From DASSUW01 sp963759375 (GTDB taxonomy: Bacteria; Actinomycetota; Thermoleophilia; Solirubrobacterales; Solirubrobacteraceae): a stretch of 64,000 nucleotides of DNA. Under the pieces are notes generated by a model. The model was not told the DNA's origin. It ran no database searches and saw only the letters and a list, made by a program, of their open reading frames with translations. A program made the position numbers and the translations under genes. The stretch lies in NCBI GenBank assembly GCA_963759375.1, contig CAVWYY010000008.1, positions 1-64,000 of the forward strand. The letters are read 5' to 3'. This document shows positions 7,896 to 16,291 of this stretch, piece by piece; position 1 is the first letter of the stretch; the number at the start of each line of letters is the position of its first letter.

Positions 7896-8642
7896 CTACA
7901 CGCAGACCTGACGGCGCAGCCGCCCCGGCGCAGGAGGACGAGCCTCCCGTCGGGCCGGGTGCGGCTGACCACCGTTCCGCCACACGGCGTGGCGGCCCTC
8001 CGGGCCGAGCGCGTCGACCCCCGTGACGCGCCCGTCCTCGCCATAGACCACCTCCTTCACGACGGTGGCCAGCCCTCCCCCCTCGTCGCAGGAGTCCTCC
8101 TCCACGCGCGCAAGCCGGCCGCCCTCGTGGCGGTAGCGCTCGCGGGTGCAGGACCCCGTCGGCGGCATGTAGCGCTCGCTCTCCACGGGCTTGCCGGCCG
8201 CGAGCCGCATCCTGACCACGGACTGCAATTCGGCCGGCAGCTCGCCGCCGTCGGACTCGAGCGGCGCGCGGAAGCACGCGACCTCGACCTCGTCCCGCCC
8301 CCAGGACGAGAAGCGCTCGAGCCAGACCTCGCCGGTCGCGTCGTACTGGCGCACGCACACGACCCGCCCGAGCGCGTCGAACCCGATGGCCTCGTGCTCC
8401 TGCCACGGCGGCGGCGGTCGATGCAGCCAGCGGCCCGGGTCGCATCCCCGGCGCTGGAGCCGCAGCGGCTCGATGTCCCCGTGACCCGACGTCGCGGTCG
8501 CCCAGCGCCACCGGACGGCCGCCGTCTCGGCGCCGGCGGCCAGCTCGTCATAGCGTTCGGCGAGCTCCGCGGCCCGCACGCGCAGCCCTCCTTCAGCGGC
8601 AGCCGGCTCCTCAACGGCCGTCCGCAGCAGCCCTCTCTCCAT
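7896..8642 (-). CDS. Hypothetical protein with YD/RHS-repeat-like strands
   Basis: The 248-residue soluble protein has no signal peptide. Segments such as IGFDALGRVVCVRQYDATGE and VYGEDGRVTGVDALGPEGR resemble the short beta-hairpin YD repeats of RHS proteins, but the protein lacks the size and core of a toxin. The last 30 residues in this frame are arginine/proline rich and look unnatural. A neighbouring frame across the same bases reads TVVSRTRPDGRLVLLRR, so a frameshift near 7985 or a different C-terminus is possible. The gene faces away from the ROK regulator. I do not know its function. Confidence 0.45.
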   Translation of the reverse strand: MERGLLRTAVEEPAAAEGGLRVRAAELAERYDELAAGAETAAVRWRWATATSGHGDIEPLRLQRRGCDPGRWLHRPPPPWQEHEAIGFDALGRVVCVRQYDATGEVWLERFSSWGRDEVEVACFRAPLESDGGELPAELQSVVRMRLAAGKPVESERYMPPTGSCTRERYRHEGGRLARVEEDSCDEGGGLATVVKEVVYGEDGRVTGVDALGPEGRHAVWRNGGQPHPARREARPPAPGRLRRQVCV

Positions 8643-8662
8643 GTGGCCGGACGCTACCGTGA

Positions 8663-8686
8663 CTTTTGTCGATGGTCAAGCAAAAG
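8663..8686. promoter_or_regulatory. Inverted repeat CTTTTG-N12-CAAAAG in the divergent intergenic region
   Basis: Perfect 6-bp arms (8663-8668 and 8681-8686) lie in an A/T-rich patch between the hypothetical gene (start 8642) and the ROK regulator (start 8766). The position suits an operator for the ROK protein or for the divergent gene. Helix-turn-helix dimers bind sites of this size. No published consensus is matched. Confidence 0.35.
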
Positions 8687-8765
8687 CTGCAAGACGGCGG
8701 ACATTTTCCCGCAATCTAAGAGCGAATCGAGACGCAACCAGTGACGTGAGGCATACTGATGCGCG

Positions 8766-10031
8766 ATGTCGGACATGCTGGACGCCGAAGATGCGGCGGG
8801 GATGAGGCGTTTCGACGCAGCGTCCCGTGACGAGATGATCGGACCCACCGGCGGGAACGGAACGGCCTCGAGCACCGGGGCCGGCGCGATGCTGCGCCTG
8901 ATCCGCGACGGCCGCGCGAGCACGCGCGCCGAGCTCGTGGCGCTGACCGGCCTCGCCCGCTCCACGGTCGCCCAGCGCATGGACGCCCTGCTCGCCCAGC
9001 GCCTCGTCGTGCCCGCCGGCGCCAGCGCCTCCACGGGCGGCCGGCCGCCCAAGACCTTCGCGTTCAACCGCAACGCCGGCGCTGTCCTGGCCGCCGACCT
9101 CGGCGCCACCCACTCGCGCGTCGCGGTCACCGACCTCGCCGGAGACGTCCTGGTGCAGACCCGCACCGACATCCCGATCGCCGACGGCCCGGACACGGTG
9201 CTGTCCTGGCTGGAGGAGACGTTCGACGGCCTGCTCGGCGAGACCGGCCACACGGTCGCCGACGTGCGCGGCGTCGGCGTCGGCATCCCCGGCCCGGTCG
9301 AGTTCGCGACCGGCACGCCGGTGGCGCCGCCGATCATGCCCGGCTGGGACGGCTACGGCGTCGCCGCCCGGCTGCAGGGGCGCTACGGCGCGCCGGTTCT
9401 CGTCGACAACGACGTGAACATCATGGCCCTGGGCGAGTACTGGGCACGCTGGCGCGACACCCAACACCTGCTGTTCGTCAAAGTCGGCACCGGCATCGGC
9501 TGCGGCGTGATCACCGACGGACGCATCCACCGCGGCGCCCAAGGCGCCGCCGGCGACATCGGCCACATCCACGTCCCCGACCACGACGACGTCATCTGCC
9601 GCTGCGGCAACCTCGGCTGCCTAGAAGCCATCGCCGGCGGCGGCGCCATGGCCACCAAACTCACCGAACTCGGCGTCCCCGCCACCAACAGCCGCGACGT
9701 CGTCAAACACGTCCGCGACGGCCGCCCCGAAGCCATGCGCCTCGTCCGCCAAGCCGGCCGCGAACTCGGCGGCGTCCTCGCCTCAGCCGTGAACTTCTTC
9801 AACCCCGGCGTCATCGTCATCGGCGGCGACATCGCCCACGCCGACGAACACCTGCTCGCCGGCGTCCGCGAAGTCGTCTACCGCCGCTCCACCGCCCTGG
9901 CCACCCGCAGCATCCGCATCAGCCGCTCCACCCTCGACGACCGCGCCGGCGTGATCGGCGCCGCGGTCATGGTCATCGAGGCGGTCCTCGCGCCGGACGC
10001 CGTGGACCAGGCGATCGCCGCCGCGCACTGA
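8766..10031 (+). CDS. ROK-family transcriptional regulator / sugar kinase-like protein
   Basis: The 421-residue protein has an N-terminal winged helix (about residues 38-90: LIRDGRASTRAELVALTGLARSTVAQRMDAL) followed by an actin-like ROK domain. The phosphate-1 region is LAADLGATHSRVAV, the sugar-binding DNDVN is at about residue 217, and the ROK zinc motif GHIHVP...CRCGNLGC is at about residue 270-285. The DNA-binding domain means it most likely represses sugar-related genes, though a kinase activity cannot be excluded. Codon choice changes sharply around 9455: before it Glu, Lys and Gln codons end in G (12 of 13), after it all 12 end in A. The stop is one base before the TTG start of the next gene. 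Confidence 0.85.
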   Translation: MSDMLDAEDAAGMRRFDAASRDEMIGPTGGNGTASSTGAGAMLRLIRDGRASTRAELVALTGLARSTVAQRMDALLAQRLVVPAGASASTGGRPPKTFAFNRNAGAVLAADLGATHSRVAVTDLAGDVLVQTRTDIPIADGPDTVLSWLEETFDGLLGETGHTVADVRGVGVGIPGPVEFATGTPVAPPIMPGWDGYGVAARLQGRYGAPVLVDNDVNIMALGEYWARWRDTQHLLFVKVGTGIGCGVITDGRIHRGAQGAAGDIGHIHVPDHDDVICRCGNLGCLEAIAGGGAMATKLTELGVPATNSRDVVKHVRDGRPEAMRLVRQAGRELGGVLASAVNFFNPGVIVIGGDIAHADEHLLAGVREVVYRRSTALATRSIRISRSTLDDRAGVIGAAVMVIEAVLAPDAVDQAIAAAH

Positions 10032-10032
10032 C

Positions 10033-10779
10033 TTGCCGGAGCTCCCCGAGGCCGAGCGGGCGCGGCAGACGCTTGAGCGGGTCCTCGGCCGCACCATCGC
10101 CGCGGTCGACGACACCGACGGCTACGTCTGCCGCCCGCACGCGCCCGGCGAGATCGAGTCCGCGCTCGTCGGCCACCGGTTCGTGAGCGCCCACCGGCGC
10201 GGCAAGTTCCTGTGGCTGGACACCGAGGACGGGCCGACGCTCGGCCTCCATCTCGGGATGGCGGGCCACATCGCGCTCGAGGCGCCGGAGGACAAGCCGC
10301 TGTGGGACCGCTTCACGGTCGAGTTCGAGGACGGCACGCGGTTCGCGCTGCGCGACCGGCGGCGCCTGGGCCGGGCGGTGCTCAACCCGGACTTCGCCCA
10401 CGTCGGCCCGGACGCCGAGGCCATCACCCGCGCCGAGTTCCGCAAGCGCTTCGGCCGTAGCGGCGCGCCGGTCAAGGCGCGGCTGCTCGACCAGGGCGTG
10501 CTCTCCGGCGTCGGCAACCTGCTGGCCGACGAGGCGCTGTGGCGCGCGCGGCTGAACCCCCGCCGCGCGGCCAACGACCTGTCCGACGACGAGCTCGACG
10601 CGCTGCGGCGGGCGATCCGGGCGTCGCTCCGCGACGCGGTCCGCAAAGGCGGCGCCCACACCGGCCACCTGAACCCGCACCGGGTGCGGGGCGGCCGCTG
10701 CCCGCGCTGCGGCTCGGAGCTCGAGCGCGCGACGGTCGGCGGCCGGACGACGTACTGGTGCCCGGTCGATCAGGCGTGA
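10033..10779 (+). CDS. Fpg/Nei-family DNA glycosylase/AP lyase with atypical zinc finger
   Basis: The TTG start places the catalytic Pro-Glu directly after the initiator (PELPEAE), as the family needs. The conserved beta-hairpin lysine lies in HRRGKFLWL, and the helix-two-turn-helix region contains LLDQGVLSGVGNLLADEALW. The enzyme excises oxidised bases and cuts the abasic strand. The C-terminal zinc finger reads CPRC (Cys223, Cys226) and then GRTTYWCPVD, so the fourth ligand is Asp246 instead of cysteine. The finger arginine is kept. Asp may still hold zinc, or the finger may be weakened. Whether the substrate is 8-oxoguanine (Fpg) or oxidised pyrimidines (Nei) cannot be told from sequence alone. 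Confidence 0.85.
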   Translation: MPELPEAERARQTLERVLGRTIAAVDDTDGYVCRPHAPGEIESALVGHRFVSAHRRGKFLWLDTEDGPTLGLHLGMAGHIALEAPEDKPLWDRFTVEFEDGTRFALRDRRRLGRAVLNPDFAHVGPDAEAITRAEFRKRFGRSGAPVKARLLDQGVLSGVGNLLADEALWRARLNPRRAANDLSDDELDALRRAIRASLRDAVRKGGAHTGHLNPHRVRGGRCPRCGSELERATVGGRTTYWCPVDQA

Positions 10780-11936
10780 GTCGCAGCCTCGCGCGACGCG
10801 CGCGTGACCGCGTCGGCGGCCTGCTCGTGGCTCATGCCGGTGCCGGCCATCAAGTCGGTCGCGGTCGAGCGCACCTGGCCGACGATCACGCTGACCGACA
10901 TGTTGCCCGTGTCCTCGAGCACCCGGGTGGCCACTGCGGCCGCGCGCAGCGCCGGCTCGCGGACGGCCTCGAAGTCCTCTGACTCGGCCGCGTCGCTGAA
11001 CGCCCGGACCGCGATCGCCAGGTCGCGCACCGCCTCGGCGACCTCCGGCGGGACGTTCTCGTTCAGGCGCACCGCCCGGATCGTCCCCCGGGCCAGCACG
11101 CGCACGTTGCGCACCGCGAGGTCGATCCGCGACGCGGCCCCGGCGTAGTCCTCGACCCGCCCGCGGTAGCGGCGTCGCGGCGGCGCGTAGCGAGCGGTCT
11201 CACGGCTCACGCTCACCGCGTCCGCGAACTCGGCGAGCAACCCATCGATCTCGCGCGCGCGCACGAGGGCGGCCTCGGCGAGGCCACGGTCGCGCTCCAG
11301 GATCGCCGTCGCCACGTCGTCGAGCGTGGCCGCCAGCTCGTCGAGCACCGGTCGCGCCGCCCGGCGCACCGTACGCAGCGGGTTCACGGGCAGCAGCAGC
11401 CCGCTCACGACCACGGCCACGCCGCCGCCGACCAGCGCATCGAGGAACCGCGCGAAAGTGATGCCGTCGGTGGGCGGTTGGATCGTCGCCACCAGGGCGG
11501 CGGACACGGCCGCCTGGTTGGCCAGCATCTGACCGCTCCCGACGAAGATCGCCAGCGAGATCGAGAGCATCACGACGATCGCGAGCTGCGCGGCCCCGAC
11601 GCCGATCGCGAGGACCAGGAGGTCGCCGACCGCGATCCCGACGGCGACGCCGACCGCCACCTCGAACGCCCGCCGCCCACGCTGGGAGATCGTCAGGCCG
11701 AGCGTGATGATCGCCGCCACCGGGGCGAAGAACGGCTGCTTGTGGCCGAGCACCTCGGTCGCGATGACCCAGGCGAGCCCCGCGGCCACGCCGGCCTGCA
11801 GGATCGAGCGCCAGGAGAGCTTGAGCCGCTCGAGCCGCGTGTGCATGGACACGCGTGAGCGCTCGGCGGCCTCCTCGATCAGCGGCGCAGCGCGCTCGCC
11901 GAGCGGCCTCGCATCACGTTCCCGCAGTCGCGGCAT
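10770..11936 (-). CDS. FUSC-family / aromatic-acid-exporter-like membrane protein
   Basis: The 388-residue protein has a short polar N-terminus, about six hydrophobic helices (residues about 45-200, including FFAPVAAIITLGL and a conserved RGRRAFEVAVGVAVGIAVGDLL motif), and a long soluble helical C-terminus. This is the single-unit FUSC/ArAE layout seen in Gram-positive bacteria. The motif QRGxRAxERxxGxxxG is a family hallmark and is present in the form SQRGRRAFEVAVGVAVG. Export of organic or aromatic acids is inferred from the family. The chosen start overlaps the GNAT gene by 23 bp; a methionine near residue 30 (MHTRLERLK) is an alternative. It overlaps the glycosylase gene by 10 bp at the 3' end. 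Confidence 0.75.
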   Translation of the reverse strand: MPRLRERDARPLGERAAPLIEEAAERSRVSMHTRLERLKLSWRSILQAGVAAGLAWVIATEVLGHKQPFFAPVAAIITLGLTISQRGRRAFEVAVGVAVGIAVGDLLVLAIGVGAAQLAIVVMLSISLAIFVGSGQMLANQAAVSAALVATIQPPTDGITFARFLDALVGGGVAVVVSGLLLPVNPLRTVRRAARPVLDELAATLDDVATAILERDRGLAEAALVRAREIDGLLAEFADAVSVSRETARYAPPRRRYRGRVEDYAGAASRIDLAVRNVRVLARGTIRAVRLNENVPPEVAEAVRDLAIAVRAFSDAAESEDFEAVREPALRAAAVATRVLEDTGNMSVSVIVGQVRSTATDLMAGTGMSHEQAADAVTRASREAATHA

Positions 11937-12462
11937 CCCGAGGGGATGCTGGCAGGCCGCGGCGGTACTCGACGAGATCGAAGGCGAGCATCGGCTCGTA
12001 GACGGCCTCGTCGTCGGTGGCCCAGCCTTCTCGCTCGTAGAACCGCCGCGCCCGGGCCTGGAGCGCCGGCGTGTACAGGCGCATGGCCTCGTAGCCCTCG
12101 GCGGTCGCCTGCTCGACCGCCATCGCCAGCAGCGTCGTGGCCAGGCCGGTGCCCCACCACGGCTCGCGGATGAACAGCATCCACAGGTGCGCGAGGCCCC
12201 GGATCGGCGCCCTCCGCTCGGTGCGCTCCCGGGCGGCGTGGAATGCCACGTGGCCCGCGACGGCGCCGTCGTCATGTGCGATTACGCACCAGGCGTCCGG
12301 CCAGGTCAGACGCTCGCGGATGCCCGGGGCCTCGATCTCGGACTCCGGTGGTGTCCATCCGGCCGGCAGGAAGGCCGCGTAGGTCTCGAATCCGAGCCGC
12401 GCGGTCGCGGTCAGGACCGCGACGTCGTCGAGCGTCGCGCGGCGTGTCGCGAAGGTCGGCAT
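11914..12462 (-). CDS. GNAT-family N-acetyltransferase
   Basis: The 182-residue single GNAT domain starts at MPTFATRRATLDD. The acetyl-CoA-binding motif A is seen as LWMLFIREPWWGTGLATTLLAMAVEQA, a Q/RxxGxG/A-type turn in which WGTGLA replaces the usual form, and motif B as LYTPALQARARRFYEREGW. Such enzymes acetylate small amines or protein N-termini, and the substrate is unknown. The gene overlaps the FUSC transporter downstream, suggesting a common transcript. A near-perfect palindrome lies 17 bp upstream of the start and may control it. Confidence 0.8.
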   Translation of the reverse strand: MPTFATRRATLDDVAVLTATARLGFETYAAFLPAGWTPPESEIEAPGIRERLTWPDAWCVIAHDDGAVAGHVAFHAARERTERRAPIRGLAHLWMLFIREPWWGTGLATTLLAMAVEQATAEGYEAMRLYTPALQARARRFYEREGWATDDEAVYEPMLAFDLVEYRRGLPASPRDAATAGT

Positions 12463-12478
12463 CCACTCAATTGTGTCA

Positions 12479-12507
12479 TATCTAACTCTCAACTTGAGAC
12501 TTAGATA
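12479..12507. promoter_or_regulatory. 29-bp AT-rich palindromic operator candidate
   Basis: The arms TATCTAAnTCTCAA and TTGAGAnTTAGATA surround a single central base; 13 of 14 base pairs are symmetric. The element is about 31% G+C within a genome of about 72%. It lies 17 bp upstream of the GNAT start and about 140 bp upstream of the divergent cell-wall hydrolase. Size and symmetry fit a dimeric repressor of the MarR, TetR or GntR type. No regulator gene is adjacent. Confidence 0.55.
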
Positions 12508-12513
12508 GGCCGA

Positions 12514-12556
12514 GTGGGGCCGCGACCCCAGGCCCCAAGCTCAAGAACGGCCCCAC
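12514..12556 (+). promoter_or_regulatory. Leader with mutually exclusive stems upstream of the cell-wall hydrolase
   Basis: GTGGGGCC at 12514-12521 can pair perfectly with GGCCCCAC at 12549-12556. The same 5' arm can instead form a local hairpin, TGGGG (12515-12519) with CCCCA (12526-12530). Competing stems in a 140-nt leader are typical of attenuators and riboswitches. I could not match it to the c-di-AMP (ydaO) consensus that often precedes actinobacterial wall hydrolases. Confidence 0.3.
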
Positions 12557-12647
12557 GGATGCCGACTTTCAGAGGGTCGGACCTCCCCCTGCCACCTCCC
12601 GTGACGGCCATCCTTCTCCCCTACCTGCGCCCGCGCGCGCTCAGCTC

Positions 12648-15088
12648 GTGATCCGGCGGATCCTCACCGCCGGCCTGGCTGCGGCCGCCATGTACGCGGC
12701 CGTGCTGGGCACGGCCGCTCCGGCGCAGGCGCCGACGCCGGATCCCACGCAGCAGGCGACATCGACGCCGGCGCCGATCACGTCGCCGGCCCCCACCGCC
12801 TCAGCCGCGCCCACGCAGGCGCCCACGCAGGCGCCGACCGCGAGCCCCACGGCCACCGCCACCCAGACCGCCACGCCCACGCAGACCGCGACCGCGACGC
12901 CGTCCCCGGCGACGACGGCCGCGCCGACCGCCACGGCCACGCCCACGGGCACCGCCACGCCGGACGCCACCGGCGACCCCGGAGGCCAAGAAGCGCCAAG
13001 AAGCGCAAGAAGGCGAACAAGAACTCCGGCGCCGGCTCGATCGTCAAGTGCGGCGACAAGGTCGTCTCAGGCTCACTCTCAACTTCAGCTAGAGAGTGTG
13101 AGGCCGCTCGTGAGGAATCGCACGATCCGGCTCCGGTGCCGGCGCCGACCCTCACCAACGCCGACGGGACCCCCGCGCCGACCAACCCGGGCTACTCGCT
13201 CGCCACCGTCGGGGCCGCCCGGGTCGGTGTGCCGAACTTCTTCATCGACAAGTTCCGGATCCCGCCCTTCCTGCTCCCGATCTACCAGGCCGCCGGCATG
13301 CAGTACGGCGTCCGCTGGGAGATCCTCGCCGCGATCAACGAGATCGAGACCGACTACGGGCGCAACCTGAACATCTCCTCGGCCGGCGCAGTCGGCTGGA
13401 TGCAGTTCATGCCCCCCACCTGGGCCATGTACGGCGTGGACGCCAACGGTGACGGCGTCAAGGACCCCTTCAACCCGGTCGACGCCATCTTCGCGGCCGC
13501 GCGGTACCTCAAGGCCGCGGGCGCCGACAGCGACATCCGGCGCGCGGTCTTCGCCTACAACCACGCCGACTGGTACGTCGACTCCGTGCTCATGCGCGCC
13601 CAGGTCATCGGCGGCCTGCCGGGCGACCTCGTCGGCTCCCTCACGGGCCTCACGCAGGGCCGCTTCCCGGTCCACGCCAAGGCGACCTACGCCGGCCAGC
13701 TCACCAAGAAGGGCAACAAGGTCACCGAGGGCAACGCGGCCATGGTCGTCGAGTCCGACGGGGCCCAGAAGGACATCAAGGTCTTCTCCAAGGCCAAGGC
13801 GCCGATCATCGCCGTCAACGACGGCAAGGTGGTCAAGATCGGCCGCAACAAGCGCCTCGGCAAGTTCGTGATGCTGCAGGACGTCTACGGCAACACGTAC
13901 ACCTACGCCCACCTCGGCGAGGTCTCGGCGACCTACCCGGCACCGAAGGACCGCTCGCGCCGGAACGGCACGCCGAAGGCGCCGACGCGCGACGCCGAGC
14001 CGGAGGGCCCCGCCTCCAAGACGCGCATGCCGGCCCGCAAGGTCGCGAAGCAGATCGTCAAGGCACCGGAGCCCGCCGCGGCGCCGCCCGTCAAGGAGCG
14101 CCTGTTCGCGCACCCCGAGCGCCCCGCCGCCAAGGCGGCAGGCGGCGACGTCCAGCTGGCGACGACCGTTGAGGCCGAGAAGGCCACCCAGGACGCGCCG
14201 CTCGGCTTCGACGCCCGCGACTTCCATCCGGCACCGCTCAAGAAGGGCGCCCGCCTGATCGGCGGCACGATCATCGGCCACCTCGGCGAGCGCACGCCCG
14301 CGAGCGCGCCGTACCTGCTCTTCGAGATCCGCCCCGCCGGCGCCGGCGCGCCGCGGATCGACCCGAAGCCGATCCTCGACGGCTGGAAGCTGCTCGAGTC
14401 CACCGCGATCTACCGCGCCAAGGGCAAGAACCCGTTCTTCGGCGAGGACGCGGAGAACCCTTCGATCGGCCAGATGCTCATGCTCAGCAAGGAGCAGCTG
14501 GTGCGCCGGGTGCTGCACGACTCGCGCATCCAGCTCTACGGCTGCGGGATCGGCGACGTCCGCTCCGGCCAGATCGACCGCCGCGTGCTCGCCACGCTGC
14601 TCTACCTGGCCGGCTCGGGCCTCAAGCCCACCGTCACGTCGCTCAAGTGCGGCCACGGCTACCTGACCGCGTCGGGCAACGTGTCCGAGCACTCGACCGG
14701 CACGGCGATGGACATCGGCGCGATCAACGGCATCGTCATCCGCCCGTCGACGCAGGGCCCCGGCTCGATCACCGACGTGACGATCCAGGCGCTGCTCAAG
14801 CTCCAGGGCACGATGAAGCCGCACCAGATCATCTCGCTGATGACCTTCTCCGGCGCGGACAACACGCTGGCGATGGGCGATCACGACGACCACATCCACG
14901 TCGGCTGGCGGCCGCTGTACGGCGAGAACCGCGAGGCGGCCAAGCAGATCAACGCCGTGCTCAAGCCCGATCAGTGGATCAAGCTGATCGACCGCCTCGG
15001 CGCCATCGACAATCCGGTGGTCCGGGCCAAGCCGTCGCGCTTCGCGACGAAGGTCAAGCGCTCCTCGCGCGCGCATCGCGGCGACTGA
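12648..15088 (+). CDS. Three-domain cell-wall protein: lytic transglycosylase, degenerate LytM-like, M15-like peptidase; apparent frameshifts
   Basis: The GTG start gives a signal peptide ending AQA and a Thr/Pro/Ala-rich linker. Two extra bases near 12983 and 12998 break the frame; the restored frame reads KKRKKANKNSGAGSIVKCGD and continues to 15088, giving 812 residues. The order is an SLT_2/MltB-like transglycosylase (about 190-310; catalytic Glu in ETDYGRN, then GAVGWMQFMPPTW), an M23/LytM-like fold split by a 100-residue lysine/proline insert (about 375-590), and an M15/extensin-like peptidase (about 620-770; SEHSTGTAMDI and DDHIHVGW supply His, Asp and His zinc ligands). The LytM part has PYLLFEI where active M23 enzymes have HLHFEI, so it is probably a non-catalytic wall-binding module. 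Secreted. Confidence 0.75.
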
Positions 15089-16265
15089 GCCATTCCGAGC
15101 CCGGGGTGTCGGTCAGCCCGTGGGCGATGATCGAGCAGAACACCACGAGCGCGGCGAGGTTGAAGATCCGCTCGCCATCGGCGACCCCCTGGGTGAGCAC
15201 GAAGATCGAGAACGCCATCGTCGCCACGCCCTTGGGGCCGAACCAGGCGATGAATGCCTTGGTGGCGAAGTCGAGCCTGGTGCCGACGAGCGCGATCGCG
15301 ATGGCGATCGGCCGCGCCAGCAGGAGCGTGAACGCGGCGATGCCGACAGCCGCCCAGCCGTCGCCGAACAGGCCGTCGAACGTCAGAAGCGCGCCGAACA
15401 CGACAAAGATCCCGAGCTTGACGATCTCGACGATGTCCTCGGCGCGGTCGGCGAACGTGTGGGCGAGGTCGGACCGCCGGATGCCGAGCACGATCGCGCA
15501 CACGAACACCGCGATGAACCCGTTGCCCGCCGGCTCGGCGACGGTAACGGCGTAGGTCGCGAACGCCACGCCGAGCACGTACAGCGACTTGTGGTGGTCC
15601 GGGATCCCGCTGCCCACGATGCCGCGCCCGCCCGGCATGAGCCATGACGCCACGAACCCGAGCACGAGCCCGAACGCGAAGCCGAGGCCGACGTCCTGCA
15701 GGACGAACTCGTACCAGACGAAGTCACCCTGATCGCTCGCCAGCGCCGCGCTGAACGCCAGCACGGCCGGCAGCGCGAGGCCGTCGTTGAGCCCGGATTC
15801 GAGGTTCAGCGAGTGGCGCACGAGGCGCGGCACCCGCGGGTTGGTGACGACGCTCGACGACAGCACGGGATCGGTGGGCGACAGCAAGGCGCCGAGCAGG
15901 AACGACTCCGTCCAAGAGAGGTCGGTGAGCGCGTGGGCGACGAGCGCGACCAGGATGCACGTGACCGGCATCGCCACGACCAGCTTGCGGGCCGGGAGCC
16001 GCCACGCCTTCTGGAGCATCTCGGCCTCGACCTCGAGGCCGTCGCGGAACAGGATCACGATCAGCGCCACCGTGGCGAGGTCGACGACGAAGCCCGACTC
16101 CGGGTCGAACTCGAGCACGCCGGTGGCGCCCTCCCCCAGCAGGAAGCCGGCGACCACGAACAGCGCGGTCAGCGACAGGAAGCTGCGATGCACCAGGCCC
16201 GATGCCAGCGCGCCGAAGATCAGCAGCCCGCCGAAGACGAGCGCCGCCGTGTCGAACGAGATCAC
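15054..16265 (-). CDS. CPA1-family cation:proton antiporter
   Basis: The 403-residue polytopic protein has about 12 hydrophobic helices. Family signatures seen are LGALLSPTDPVLSSSV in the unwound helix 4 region and the ion-binding Asn-Asp in NLESGLNDGLALP. CPA1 antiporters exchange Na+ or K+ for H+ and serve pH and salt homeostasis. A GTG start is used. It is divergent from the flavoprotein gene (26-bp gap), and its 3' end overlaps the cell-wall hydrolase by 35 bp on the other strand. There is no C-terminal TrkA domain, so it is the short form. Confidence 0.85.
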   Translation of the reverse strand: MISFDTAALVFGGLLIFGALASGLVHRSFLSLTALFVVAGFLLGEGATGVLEFDPESGFVVDLATVALIVILFRDGLEVEAEMLQKAWRLPARKLVVAMPVTCILVALVAHALTDLSWTESFLLGALLSPTDPVLSSSVVTNPRVPRLVRHSLNLESGLNDGLALPAVLAFSAALASDQGDFVWYEFVLQDVGLGFAFGLVLGFVASWLMPGGRGIVGSGIPDHHKSLYVLGVAFATYAVTVAEPAGNGFIAVFVCAIVLGIRRSDLAHTFADRAEDIVEIVKLGIFVVFGALLTFDGLFGDGWAAVGIAAFTLLLARPIAIAIALVGTRLDFATKAFIAWFGPKGVATMAFSIFVLTQGVADGERIFNLAALVVFCSIIAHGLTDTPGSEWLSRRDARARSA

Positions 16266-16291
16266 TGGCGGGCAGCGTACGCTGCCGTCCG

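Noticed and set aside
12508..12647. Possible c-di-AMP (ydaO) riboswitch before the wall hydrolase
   Set aside because: Competing stems are present but the conserved ydaO core could not be found, so only an unspecified structured leader is reported.
13074..13099. Inverted repeat CACTCTC...GAGAGTG
   Set aside because: It lies inside the restored coding frame of the cell-wall protein, and the shared ACTCTCAACTT with the palindrome at 12479 is short enough to be chance.
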